Positions 14,537 through 23,156 of a stretch of DNA of 40,443 bases are shown here, piece by piece. The position numbers were made by a program, and so were the translations under genes. Under the pieces are notes generated by a model, which saw only the letters and a list, made by a program, of their open reading frames with translations, searched no databases and had not been told where the DNA came from. The DNA is taken from positions 1 through 40,443 of the forward strand of contig WSZJ01000059.1 of NCBI GenBank assembly GCA_009773755.1. Direction: 5' to 3'. This stretch comes from Planctomycetota bacterium (lineage in GTDB: Bacteria; Planctomycetota; MHYJ01; WSZJ01). The first letter of the stretch is position 1; each line of letters begins with the position of its first letter.

Positions 14537-16048
14537 TCAAACCCGCATTTTGTCGCTTCCGCGCACAACCAGCTTCACGAACGACTCCTTGAGGCTCTGG
14601 AACCAGCCCTCGACGCGCCCCATCTCGACGAGGCCGAGCTCGCCGGTCTTCATGCGGATGTACCGCCCGTCGATCGCGTCGAACGGGTCGCCGATGTCCT
14701 CGTCGAGGACCTTCTTCGACATCAGTTTGGCGACCGGGTTGCCCGTCGGCATGTTGTGGAGTTCCATCATCATGTCGGTCGTGTACTTCATCGTCCGCCT
14801 CACGACTTCGAGGTTCAGATCCTTGTGATTCACGTCCGTGTTTCCGGAGACGATCGGCTGGATCAGGTTGAAGGCGTCCTGGAAATTCTGCGCCTCGACT
14901 CCCTGGATTCTCACTTCGTCCTGCTGGCGGATCTGGTTATAGAAGCCCGCGACCATGATGACGAAGCGCGTATAGGCCCGGCGGACGTAACGGTCGTGAA
15001 AGTGCCCCGCGCCCGCTTCGTCGATCTCGCCGCGCAGCGCGGCGCAGATCGTCGCGGCCGAGGACAGGCCGCCGAGCATCGCGAGATGGACGCCCGACGA
15101 AAAGAGCGGGTCGATGAAGGCGGCGGCATCGCCGGCCAGGCGGTAGTTCGGGCCCGAGAACGAATCGGCGACGTAGGAGTAGTCCGTCCACTGGTGCAAC
15201 TCGCCCTCGAACTTCGCGTCCTTGATCAGGCTCATGATGTCGGGGCAGAGCGACAGCCCGTGGTGGTAGATCTTCTCGTTGTCGCCGATCGTCTCTTTCC
15301 ACTTCTTGTACTGGTCCCTGTGGATCACGATCCCGAGGCTCAACAGTCCGTCCCGCAGCGGGATCGCCCACGTCCATCCCGAATTGTCGGCGAGCGCTTC
15401 CATCGAGAACGCCCCCGGGTGCTTTGTGCCTTCTTCGTCGCTGTAGGGGAGCGCGCCCCGCCAGTACCCGCCGATGGCGACATTGGCGAAAGTTTCCTGG
15501 AAGTGGCGGTTGCGCAGGTATTTCTGGGCCATGAGTCCGGAGAGGCCGGAAGCGTCGACGAGGTAGTCGAATTCCGTGCGGCCCTTCTGCCCGGAGCGGT
15601 GCGACCACTCGACCGCCACGGGGCGATTCTTGTCGAAGATGATTTCCTGGACGGGTGTTTCCTCGAAGACTTTCGCGCCCTGTTCCCGCGAATGATCGAG
15701 AAGCAACTGGTCAAATTCCGAGCGGCGGACCTGGTAGCTGTACTTGTAGAGCTTGTTTCGCCGGAAGTCGACGTGGCCCGCGGGCGTTCCCTGCCGGACC
15801 CGGAAAAACCCGCTGTACTTTTTCACGAAACCGAAGTTGTCGACCTTCTCGCTGAGGCCGGCGAGATTGAGGACCGGGTGAATGGCCGTCAGCAGCGACT
15901 CGCCGATGTGGTAGCGCGGGAATTTTTCGCGCTCGAGCACGGTCGTCTCGATGTTTTCGCGGGCGAGCAGGCTGGCGGTGATCGACCCCGCCGGCCCTCC
16001 TCCGATGACGAGGACCTTTGTGCGCTCTGCAGGAACGGCATCAGGCAT
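14537..16048 (-). CDS. Flavin-dependent halogenase-like oxidoreductase
   Basis: 503 residues. An FAD-binding GGGPAG (residues 16-21) and ERE after strand 2 mark a Rossmann fold, and FPRYHIGESLL (43-53) is typical of the halogenase/geranylgeranyl-reductase group. Three further signs point to flavin halogenases: WxWxIP as WTWAIP at 225-230, GFVKKYSG (73-80) whose Lys77 aligns with the catalytic Lys of the PltA/CndH type, and GDAAAFIDPLFSSGVHLA (306-323), the FAD/halide-site motif. Such enzymes use FADH2, oxygen and halide to halogenate aromatic rings. No biosynthetic cluster or flavin reductase is adjacent, so hydroxylation or desaturation by a relative remains possible. No signal peptide. Confidence 0.72.
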   Translation of the reverse strand: MPDAVPAERTKVLVIGGGPAGSITASLLARENIETTVLEREKFPRYHIGESLLTAIHPVLNLAGLSEKVDNFGFVKKYSGFFRVRQGTPAGHVDFRRNKLYKYSYQVRRSEFDQLLLDHSREQGAKVFEETPVQEIIFDKNRPVAVEWSHRSGQKGRTEFDYLVDASGLSGLMAQKYLRNRHFQETFANVAIGGYWRGALPYSDEEGTKHPGAFSMEALADNSGWTWAIPLRDGLLSLGIVIHRDQYKKWKETIGDNEKIYHHGLSLCPDIMSLIKDAKFEGELHQWTDYSYVADSFSGPNYRLAGDAAAFIDPLFSSGVHLAMLGGLSSAATICAALRGEIDEAGAGHFHDRYVRRAYTRFVIMVAGFYNQIRQQDEVRIQGVEAQNFQDAFNLIQPIVSGNTDVNHKDLNLEVVRRTMKYTTDMMMELHNMPTGNPVAKLMSKKVLDEDIGDPFDAIDGRYIRMKTGELGLVEMGRVEGWFQSLKESFVKLVVRGSDKMRV

Positions 16049-16420
16049 GAGTGTCCCTTTCTCGGTGGAAGCGGCGGGGGGATTCTAATCGGCGCGAGGG
16101 CGGAGTCTTCTCACAATCCTGTTCAGCGGACCGGGATCTGTGGCGGCGCTGCGAGGTCGCTGGGCGCGCTCCTGGTGGACCACGGAGACCTCACTTCCCT
16201 TCAGCTCGAGCGGATTCTCGCGTCGCCGGCGCGTTCCGCGGGGAATCCTGGGCGAACGTTGTGAAGGGCGGAAGCTACCTGTCGATTCCGGTCGCCGCGC
16301 GGTGCGCCGCCGCGCGATCGGCCATCATGGGCCGGTTGCCAAATTCCGCCGGATCGCGATCCGAATTGCCTAAGATCCAACGGTCCTGTGCCGCCGCGGC
16401 GCCATCCCCCGGAGCAACCT
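16049..16420. other. Intergenic region between divergent genes
   Basis: 372 bp between the starts of the halogenase-like gene (minus) and the large exported protein (plus), so it must hold promoters for both. I see no clear -35/-10 pair. About 16159-16300 carries a possible decayed fragment, listed separately. The rest shows no gene or repeat. Confidence 0.6.
16159..16300 (+). pseudogene. Possible remnant of a MshEN/GspE-N-type domain
   Basis: From about 16159 one frame reads SLGALLVDHGDLTSLQLERILAS, close to the 'lGelLve.gliT.eQL..aL' helix pair of the type II secretion GspE N-terminal (MshEN) domain. After a frameshift, about 16230-16280 reads RGILGERCEGRKLP, like the second half of the same repeat ('lGe.l...g.v'). 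The two pieces lie in different frames and have no start or ATPase partner. This is a weak pattern match and could be chance. Confidence 0.3.
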
Positions 16421-18127
16421 ATGATCCGCTTCGCCCTCAGCGCTCTCCTCACTGCGATCTGCTTCGCCGGCGCCGGAGCCCAGGAACCCGCCGGCGAACG
16501 CGACGTTGAACGATTCGTGCGGGGCCGCAAGGCTCTGAGGCGCGGAAGCCTCGAATCGCTGCGCTCCCACAAGATCTCGATCGGCGGCCGGAGAACAGCG
16601 GCGGCGGGGGACGTCGCGAAACGCCTTTTCGCGGACCATAACGCGTTCACCGGGGAGATTCGCAAGGGCCGTGCGGCACTGAAGGCCGACCCGGAAATCG
16701 AAGAAGAGGTCGTTGAGGTCGAGGGCTCCACCATCCTCACCACGTCCACGTCCATGACCGTGGTCGATCCCGAGGCGCTCAGGAAAGTCTCTCCGGAGTT
16801 TGCGAAGTTCCGCAGCGGCAAGCTCGCTTCGGCAAAGCTCGCGGAACTTGACCAGAAAGCCCGTGCAGACTTCGACGACTTCAAGAAGAAGGCCCTCTCA
16901 TTTGCGGCGGAACATCCTCTGAAAAAGGCGGCCGACGCGGGCGACCAGGAGCTGCTCACGGCGCTCGCCGAAGGAAAGGGCGACGTCCGCGTCACCACGA
17001 CGGTGGTGATTCCGAACGGACCCCTGGGGTACGACGACGCGGGGAAGCCATCGCCGCCGAAGAAATCCGCGGAGGGGCTGTTCGATTACGAAGCGGACCC
17101 GAAGAAGGTCGGAAAGAGAGCCCCCGGTTCCCGTGAGCCGGTCGACGCCGGTCCGTCGACGAAGGAGAAGGGACATGCCGTTTTCAAGGCGAAGTTCCTT
17201 GCCGGCGACACGGAGGGCCAGAGCTGGGTCTGGTCGCGACGCTGGGAAGTTCCCACGGGGCACTTCAGCGTCACCGCCCGGGCCTGGTATTCCTACGGCC
17301 TGCGCATTCCGATCGAGATCACGGCGAAGACGGATCCCGCGACGATCGAGCGCACCGGCGACAAGGACCTCGACAGCAATTTCTCCGTCTACCTGAAGGC
17401 CCGCGCGTTTGACGCGGGAACTTCGTTCTACGAGGAGGTCGGTCTCTCCGGAGACGATCTGCACGACGGCAAGGAGTTCGTTCTGAGCGCCGGCTTCCAG
17501 GTGACCTTCTCGCTCAAAGTCTTCGGCCTCAAGATCAACTCGTCCCTGCCGAAGGACGACGATTTCGGCTTCAGCCAGAACTTCGCGCCCCCCTTCGGCG
17601 CTTCCGGCACGGAGAGCGGCTTCGACATCTGGATTCCCTCGGAGGTCACGCACACCCGGGTCAGCATCCTGGGAGTGGTCGTCGGCTCGCTGGAGGCCGG
17701 TGTCAACGTTTCGGGGAAGGGGACAATCTACGCCGACTACACCGCGCTGTATGGAAAGGACGAGTTGAAGAGTTGGTACCCCGGCCAGGAAGACGACGCG
17801 AAAAAGCTCAACCGGCTCAAGTGGGAGGCCGATGGCCCCGAGCGCCGGCTGATTTCGGAACTGCCGGCCCTCGAGCACAAAGGTGGAAAGAAGGATTTCG
17901 GATGCGTGCTCTCCAGGCCGGAATTCGAGTGGGCCATGCGCCTGACGCCGGGCGTGCGCGGCGTCATCGCGGTTCACGCCAAACCGATCTACAACGACAG
18001 CTACACCATCGGCCCTCTGTGGCTTGACGAGCTTGCCTTCGACATCGGCACCTGGAAGCTGGGAGCGCACCCCGGCACGATTCACGGCTACAGGATCAAG
18101 AACGGGGAGAAGAGCTGGCTGAAGTAG
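16421..18127 (+). CDS. Large exported protein of unknown function
   Basis: 568 residues from the ATG at 16421 (GGAG about 8 bases upstream), opening a signal peptide (MIRFALSALLTAICFAGAGA). Residues 25-185 are charged and helical, containing EVVEVEGSTILTTSTSMTVVD. Residues 250-560 are beta-rich with many aromatic residues: RRWEVPTGHFSVTARAWYSYG, FVLSAGFQVTFSLKVFGLKINS, RVSILGVVVGSLEAGVNVSG, IYADYTALYG. This alternation could be a secreted beta-sandwich or a small beta-barrel, but the protein does not end in the aromatic residue typical of outer-membrane barrels. Only one Cys occurs in the mature part. No family recognised. Confidence 0.75.
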   Translation: MIRFALSALLTAICFAGAGAQEPAGERDVERFVRGRKALRRGSLESLRSHKISIGGRRTAAAGDVAKRLFADHNAFTGEIRKGRAALKADPEIEEEVVEVEGSTILTTSTSMTVVDPEALRKVSPEFAKFRSGKLASAKLAELDQKARADFDDFKKKALSFAAEHPLKKAADAGDQELLTALAEGKGDVRVTTTVVIPNGPLGYDDAGKPSPPKKSAEGLFDYEADPKKVGKRAPGSREPVDAGPSTKEKGHAVFKAKFLAGDTEGQSWVWSRRWEVPTGHFSVTARAWYSYGLRIPIEITAKTDPATIERTGDKDLDSNFSVYLKARAFDAGTSFYEEVGLSGDDLHDGKEFVLSAGFQVTFSLKVFGLKINSSLPKDDDFGFSQNFAPPFGASGTESGFDIWIPSEVTHTRVSILGVVVGSLEAGVNVSGKGTIYADYTALYGKDELKSWYPGQEDDAKKLNRLKWEADGPERRLISELPALEHKGGKKDFGCVLSRPEFEWAMRLTPGVRGVIAVHAKPIYNDSYTIGPLWLDELAFDIGTWKLGAHPGTIHGYRIKNGEKSWLK

Positions 18128-18217
18128 GGGCGCGGGCAGGTCAAGACTACTTTCCCCCTTGAACTCGCCGCCTCAATCGAGTGAGCTAGCGTCAGGGTCA
18201 GTGAAGGAGGGAAAGAG

Positions 18218-18976
18218 ATGGCTCAAACCATCGTCATCGGGGACGCCTCGTTGACGGATCGCGGGTCGTTTCGTGAATCGCTCAAGGGGACCGGGTACGA
18301 GGTCGTCGCAGACGTCGGGAACGGCGACGCGCTTCTCGAAGAGGTCGCAAAGCACAAGCCGTGGTGCGTCGCGTTCGATCTGCTGCTTCCGGGGCACGCA
18401 GACCGGCCCGGGGACGGCGGCGTGAAGGTGATGAAACGGGTCAAAGAGAAGTATCCGGCCACTAAATTTCTCGCGCTGCACAACGTCCAGACCGCGCAGC
18501 TGGTGATGGGCGCGCTGTCGGACGGCGCAGGGGCGCGCGTCCGCAAGCCGTTCAAGCGCGATGCGCTCATCGAGGCGCTCGCAAAGATGGGATCAGGGCA
18601 GGAGGGGACGACCTCGGTGAAGCAGACCACGGTGCGTCTCAAGAAGTCGCTGATGATGAAATACAAACTGGCAACGGACGGTTTCTTCACCAAGAAACGC
18701 GACGGCGTCACGAGCGACGTGAGCGAGGGCGGGATCGGGATGATTACGGAGGAGAAACTCTCCAAGACCGCCATGCTGAACGTTGAGATCGACCTCCCGG
18801 GCGAAGCGCCGCTCCTGGCGAAAATGCAGGTCGCCCGCGTCGTGCCGGTGGCCGGCCTGCCGCGCTTCGACGTCGGCCTCGTTTTCATCGAGTTCGACCC
18901 GGCGGCGCGCGAGCGGCTGAAGGCCTACATCATGAAGTCGCTCGAGCGCGGGACCGGGGGGCCGGTCAAGAAGTAG
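18218..18976 (+). CDS. Response-regulator receiver fused to PilZ-like domain
   Basis: 252 residues after a strong AAGGAGG site. Residues 1-125 form a CheY-like receiver: acidic residue D9, phospho-acceptor Asp54 in VAFDLLLPG and Lys110 in RKPF; the usual Thr/Ser position is ALHN, lacking a clear hydroxyl residue. Residues 135-245 look like PilZ, with DVSEGGIGM (167-175) for the D/NxSxxG motif. The first c-di-GMP motif (RxxxR) is reduced to RLKKS at 140-144, so c-di-GMP binding may be lost or altered. The protein probably links a phosphorelay to motility or envelope output. No histidine kinase lies nearby. Confidence 0.8.
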   Translation: MAQTIVIGDASLTDRGSFRESLKGTGYEVVADVGNGDALLEEVAKHKPWCVAFDLLLPGHADRPGDGGVKVMKRVKEKYPATKFLALHNVQTAQLVMGALSDGAGARVRKPFKRDALIEALAKMGSGQEGTTSVKQTTVRLKKSLMMKYKLATDGFFTKKRDGVTSDVSEGGIGMITEEKLSKTAMLNVEIDLPGEAPLLAKMQVARVVPVAGLPRFDVGLVFIEFDPAARERLKAYIMKSLERGTGGPVKK

Positions 18977-19011
18977 CGTCCGGTGTGACCGGCGGAATTC
19001 CGGGTCTGACC

Positions 19012-20250
19012 ATGTCCTCGCCTGCCACTCGCGGCGCCACCCTCGCGGTCGTCGTGCTCACCGCGATGAACCTGCTCAATTACATCGACCGCTGGGTTCC
19101 GTCCGCGGTGAAAGACCTCTTCAAGAAGGACCTGAACCTCACCGACGCGCAGACGAGCCTGCCGCTCTCGGCGTTCATCATCGTGTACATGCTCTGCAGC
19201 CCCGTGTTCGGGTCTCTGGCGGAGAAGGGGCCGCGGCGGCTGCTTCTCGCGCTGGGGGTCGGAATCTGGTCGCTCGCGACCGCCGGCGCGGCGCTGGCGA
19301 CGAATTTCGCGTCGTTGCTGGTAGCGCGGTCGCTTGTCGGCGTAGGGGAGGCGGCGTACGCGACGATCGCGCCGGCGATGCTGTCGGACTTTTATCCACC
19401 GGAAAAACGCAATCGCATCTTCACGATATTCTACGTCGCCACGCCCGTCGGTTCGGCGATCGGATTTGCCCTCGGCGGGTACCTTGGCGCGACGAGCCTG
19501 GGGTGGAGGGGCGCGTTTCTCGTGTGCGGACTGCCCGGACTTCTGGTGGCGCTGTCGGCGCTTCTCATGCGGGACCCGCCGCGCGGCCAGTTCGACGTGG
19601 AGAAAGTAATTCCGCCGCCGTGGTCGCAGGCGCTGAAGCTGCTGCTCCGGAACCGCCGCTATGTGCTGACCGTGGCGGGGTACACCGCCGTCACGTTCGC
19701 TACCGGCGGCATCGCCGACTGGTTCCCGACGTTCCTGTCCCGCGACCGTGGAATGAGTCTCGAAAAAGCCGGCTCCCTGGTGGGCCTCGTCACCGTCATC
19801 GGCGGCCTCGGCGGAACCGTGCTCGGCGGCTTCGTCGCCGACCGCATCGGCCGCTTCACGCGCCAGCCCTACCTCGCCGTCAGCGGTCTCGCCATGATCC
19901 CGGCTCTCATTCTCATCGTCGTCGCCATTTACTTCGTCAAGGCGCACATGGCAATCCTCGCGTGCGTCCTCGTCGCGCAGATATTCCTCTGGGCCTACAA
20001 CGCTCCCGTCAATGCCCTCCTCGTGAACTCCGTCTCAAGCGGCATGCGCGCCCGCTCCATCGGCCTCGCGATCCTCTGCATCCATCTCTTCGGCGACGTC
20101 GCCAGCCCGCCCCTCATCGGGCGCCTGAACGACAAGATTGGCAACCTTCCCCTCTCCCTCGTCATGGTCCCCGCTGCGGTCGGCGTCGGCGCCCTCATCT
20201 GGATCGTCGGGTGGCGCTTTCTTCCGGAAGAACCGGCCGCCCCGAAATGA
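19012..20250 (+). CDS. Spinster-type MFS transporter
   Basis: 412 residues from the ATG at 19012; a GTG at 18985 in the same frame is an alternative. About twelve hydrophobic segments are visible. Helix 1 has MNLLNYIDRWVPSAV, resembling the 'lnyiDR...' opening of spinster-like transporters. Loop 2-3 has GSLAEKGPRRLLLALG, the MFS signature, and helix 4-5 has RSLVGVGEAAYATIAPAMLSD, close to the Spns motif. The second half repeats the loop motif as GGFVADRIGRFTRQP. Spinster proteins move lysolipids or small organic molecules; the substrate here is unknown. It begins 35 bp after the receiver-PilZ gene. Its last 56 bp overlap the convergent acyltransferase gene. Confidence 0.85.
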   Translation: MSSPATRGATLAVVVLTAMNLLNYIDRWVPSAVKDLFKKDLNLTDAQTSLPLSAFIIVYMLCSPVFGSLAEKGPRRLLLALGVGIWSLATAGAALATNFASLLVARSLVGVGEAAYATIAPAMLSDFYPPEKRNRIFTIFYVATPVGSAIGFALGGYLGATSLGWRGAFLVCGLPGLLVALSALLMRDPPRGQFDVEKVIPPPWSQALKLLLRNRRYVLTVAGYTAVTFATGGIADWFPTFLSRDRGMSLEKAGSLVGLVTVIGGLGGTVLGGFVADRIGRFTRQPYLAVSGLAMIPALILIVVAIYFVKAHMAILACVLVAQIFLWAYNAPVNALLVNSVSSGMRARSIGLAILCIHLFGDVASPPLIGRLNDKIGNLPLSLVMVPAAVGVGALIWIVGWRFLPEEPAAPK

Positions 20251-21370
20251 GCCGCTGAAGCGCGCCCTCCAGGATTGCTGTCAGCTCCTCCGCCGCCTCC
20301 CGCGACCGCTTCCCGCCCATCGCGGCCTTCACGTCGATCGGTTCGCCGACCACCACCCGCGCCGCGCGCGTTCCGATCGGCCGCGCCTCCTCGCCGGTCA
20401 GGTCCTCCTCGAATTTCTCGAGCGTCTCCGCCATCCGCTCCGGCGTCGGATCCCCGGAAAGGTAGTCGCCGGGGTAACTGAACAGCTGGATCGCAAGGTG
20501 CAGCTCCGCGAGCGCGCGCTTCACCGCCTCCGTCCGCTCCTCATCGGGAAGCGCCAGCAGCTTCGCGCGCAGCCGCTTCACGCGCACCGGCGCCGGGTCG
20601 TCGCTGCGCACGGCTTCGTGTTTTTCGATCAGGTGATGCATCAGGCGTTGGATTCGGGGGGGAAGCGGCTGCTGGCGGAATTCGCCGCCGAGGAGTTCCT
20701 TCTCCTTCACCGCGAGAAGGGATTCGCCGAATGCGAGGATCCGTGAGGCCAGCGAGCCGGCCGGCGTCGTTCCGGAAGGGAAGCGCGCTACAAGGGAGGC
20801 CAGAGAGGCCTCGAGGCGAGCGGATTCGTCTTTTGCGAAGCGGTACCGGATCGCAGCGGGGACGAGCCAGACGCGGCCGGACTCGCCCTTTTCTTTCTGT
20901 GCCGTCGCGGCCATGAACGCGACGCCTTCGCGCAGCGGCGTGAGGCGGTCGTTGAGGTGATAGTTTTCGCCCTCGGGGAAGACGACGAGGAATCCGCCGC
21001 CGGCGAGTATTCCGGTTGCGGTTCGCATCGCGCGCCGGTCGGCGCCTTCGCGGTCGACCGAGAAGCAGCCCTGTCTCTGCATGAGCCAACCGTCGATCCC
21101 GCCGTGGCCTGTGAACAATTGCCACGCGGCCATGAGATGAAACGGCCGAGGCGCGCGCCTGCCGGTTTCCACCATGACGACGCCGTCGCCGGCGAAGGAA
21201 TGGTTCGGGCAGACAAGCGCGCCGTCGCCCGGCGGCAGCGCCCGCAGTCGCTCCATCCCCTCGACCTCGACCGACGCGACCGCGAATTTCCCGCGAAGCT
21301 GCCGCCGGTTCAGCGGCCCGAGCAGCCACGACCAGAACCGCGAAGGCCTCGGGGGCCAGAACCCGGGCAT
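20195..21370 (-). CDS. PlsC-like acyltransferase
   Basis: 391 residues. The acyltransferase motifs are NHSFAGDG (NHx4D, near residue 56) and FPEGENY (near residue 131), with SVDREGADRRAM between them as motif II. This family esterifies glycerol phosphates, lysolipids or other acceptors at the membrane. The C-terminal half (about 200-390) is unusual for PlsC: a long helical region with HHLIEKHEAVRSDD and ELTAILEGALQRLISG, so the acceptor may not be lysophosphatidate. No start with a good Shine-Dalgarno site is evident; the ATG at 21370 is the first usual codon after an upstream in-frame stop. Convergent overlap with the MFS gene. Confidence 0.8.
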   Translation of the reverse strand: MPGFWPPRPSRFWSWLLGPLNRRQLRGKFAVASVEVEGMERLRALPPGDGALVCPNHSFAGDGVVMVETGRRAPRPFHLMAAWQLFTGHGGIDGWLMQRQGCFSVDREGADRRAMRTATGILAGGGFLVVFPEGENYHLNDRLTPLREGVAFMAATAQKEKGESGRVWLVPAAIRYRFAKDESARLEASLASLVARFPSGTTPAGSLASRILAFGESLLAVKEKELLGGEFRQQPLPPRIQRLMHHLIEKHEAVRSDDPAPVRVKRLRAKLLALPDEERTEAVKRALAELHLAIQLFSYPGDYLSGDPTPERMAETLEKFEEDLTGEEARPIGTRAARVVVGEPIDVKAAMGGKRSREAAEELTAILEGALQRLISGRPVLPEESATRRSR

Positions 21371-21468
21371 CGGTCCGTCGAGGGAAACGCGGTCGCGCAG
21401 TGTGGAAAACCTCGAGAGGGCTGGCGGAACTGAAGGCGTCGATCATCCAACTGTAATCCCGCGCCGCG

Positions 21469-21660
21469 CTACCGGCCGCCTGCTTTCTCTTTCCGGGTGA
21501 TCCTGAGCGCTTCCTCCACCTGCTTGCGGTACGGCCAGTCCGGCGGTGCGAGTTCGAGCGCCTTCGTGTAGTCCTCGAGCGCGCCCAGCGCGCGCCGGAC
21601 GAACTCTTCGGAGTCAGGAAGCGCGAGCACGGATTCGAGCTGTCGGGGTGCCTTGTTCAT
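21469..21660 (-). CDS. Very small TPR-like protein
   Basis: 63 residues. The ATG at 21660 overlaps the stop of the acetyltransferase remnant as ATGA. EEFVRRALGALEDYTKALELAPPDWPYRKQVEEALR reads like one and a half TPR helices with the 'A..dy.kALel.P' pattern. It could be the tail of a larger TPR protein left after a deletion or an independent tiny gene. Function unknown. Confidence 0.45.
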   Translation of the reverse strand: MNKAPRQLESVLALPDSEEFVRRALGALEDYTKALELAPPDWPYRKQVEEALRITRKEKAGGR

Positions 21661-21911
21661 TTCCGGCCGGGTCCTGGCGATTTGTTCCTCCGAAGCGCCA
21701 GGGACATGTGGACTTCGCTGAAGGCCCGGCCATTGAGTCTCAACGCGTCCGGCTCTCGCCCCCACGCCTTGAATCCAAGCGAGGCGCCATCGAATCCCGG
21801 GCTCGCCATGAACGCCCACGGCGCATCCAGGAGCATTTCGCGCCGGAATGCGATGTAGGCGCGGATGTCGCTGATGGACAGGATTCTGACCTGGGGTGTG
21901 GGCAAGTTCAC
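21657..21911 (-). pseudogene. GNAT acetyltransferase with internal deletion
   Basis: 84 residues from a GTG at 21911 that overlaps the aminotransferase stop (GTGA). Residues 8-37 match the start of a GNAT domain: VRILSISDIRAYIAFRREMLLDAPWAF, as in 'R.l...D...y..lR.eaL.d.P.AF'. Residues 44-72 match the end: SLGFKAWGREPDALRLNGRAFSEVHMSLAL. The roughly 80 residues between, including the acetyl-CoA-binding Q/RxxGxG/A loop, are absent, with no frame loss. The product cannot be a normal acetyltransferase. It may be a decayed gene kept in frame by deletion. Confidence 0.55.
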
Positions 21912-23056
21912 ACGCTGCGAAGTTTCGCAATCCCCGCTTCCAGCGTCGCGTCCACCTTGGCGAAGCACAGGCGCGCCAAACGCTGCCCGTTCGGCGGATC
22001 GGCGTAGAAGGGCGACAGCGGGATTGAGGTCACTTTCTTCTCAATTGTGAGCCAGCGGCAGAACGCGAGGTCGTCGAGGTCGCTTACGGCGGAGTAGTCG
22101 ACGAGCTGGAAGTAGCCTCCCGGCACGGCCATGGGCTTGAAGCGCGTCTCGCGCAGTTTCGCGGCGAAGGCGTCGCGCTTCGGCTGGTAGAACGCGCTGA
22201 GGGTGTCGTAATGGTCAGGATGCTTCTCCAGCATTTCGGCGAAGGCGTGCTGCGCCGGCGTGAACGTCGCGAACGTGACGAACTGGTGGACCTTGCGGAA
22301 TTCGGCGCTGAGCTCGGGCGGGGCGATGCAGTAGCCGATCTTCCACCCCGTGCAGTGAAAGGTCTTGCCGAAGCTGGAGATGACGAAACTGCGCTCCGCG
22401 AGTTCGGGCGTGCGCAGAACGCTCTCGTGGCGGCGGCCGTCGTAGAGGATGTGCTCGTAGACCTCGTCGGAAAGGAGCAGCGCCCGCGTCGGGCGCAGGA
22501 TCCCGGCGAGCTGCTCCATGTCCCACGCGGAGAGAACGGCTCCCGACGGGTTGTGCGGCGAGTTGATCATGACCAGTCGCGTGCGCGGGGAGATCGCGGC
22601 CTTCACGCGCTCCCAGTCGACCGAGAAATCGCGCGGGTCGAGCGGCACATGCACCGCGCGGCCTCCGGCGAGATCGATCGCGGGCTCGTAGCAGTCGTAA
22701 CACGGGTCGAGCACGACCACCTCTTCACCCGGCCTCACCACCGCGTGGATCGCGTCGAAGATCGCCTCCGTCGCGCCGCTCGTGACTGTGATCTCCGTGT
22801 CGACGTTCACGTCGCGCCCGTAGCAGCGCTTTGTTTTCGCGGCGATCGCCCGCCGAAGCGCCGGCACGCCCGTCATCGGCGCGTACTGGTTTCTTCCGTC
22901 GGCCATCGCTCGGGCCAGCGCCTCGACGAGCGGCGCGGGCGGCGCGAAATCCGGGAACCCCTGGCCCAGGTTCACGGCCTTGTGTTCGAGCGCGAGCTGC
23001 GACATCACCGTGAAGATCGTCGTTCCGACCCTCGGCAGCTTGGTGTCGACCTGCAT
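21908..23056 (-). CDS. PLP-dependent aminotransferase, methionine/kynurenine aminotransferase type
   Basis: 382 residues from the ATG at 23056. Fold-type I class-I/II aminotransferase: LGQGFPDF and NQYAPMTGVPALRRAIA near the start, PLP-phosphate contact TSGATEAIF, NSPHNPSGAV, the strand LLLSDEVYEHILYDG, and the Schiff-base Lys in SSFGKTFHCTGWKIGY, followed by the substrate Arg region GQRLARLCFAK. The combination of GQGFPDF and FHCTGWKIGY is characteristic of the YbdL/KAT branch, which transaminates methionine and aromatic acids. Substrate specificity is inferred. It is followed by the GTGA-overlapped acetyltransferase remnant. Confidence 0.87.
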   Translation of the reverse strand: MQVDTKLPRVGTTIFTVMSQLALEHKAVNLGQGFPDFAPPAPLVEALARAMADGRNQYAPMTGVPALRRAIAAKTKRCYGRDVNVDTEITVTSGATEAIFDAIHAVVRPGEEVVVLDPCYDCYEPAIDLAGGRAVHVPLDPRDFSVDWERVKAAISPRTRLVMINSPHNPSGAVLSAWDMEQLAGILRPTRALLLSDEVYEHILYDGRRHESVLRTPELAERSFVISSFGKTFHCTGWKIGYCIAPPELSAEFRKVHQFVTFATFTPAQHAFAEMLEKHPDHYDTLSAFYQPKRDAFAAKLRETRFKPMAVPGGYFQLVDYSAVSDLDDLAFCRWLTIEKKVTSIPLSPFYADPPNGQRLARLCFAKVDATLEAGIAKLRSV

Positions 23057-23156
23057 GCGCCCATTATGCCCGCGCCGCGCGGCCTTCCGCGTATTGTTGT
23101 GCCCGCGCAGCCCGCGGCGTAACCTCCCGCCGAATCGAAATCCCGGAGGCCGGCAC

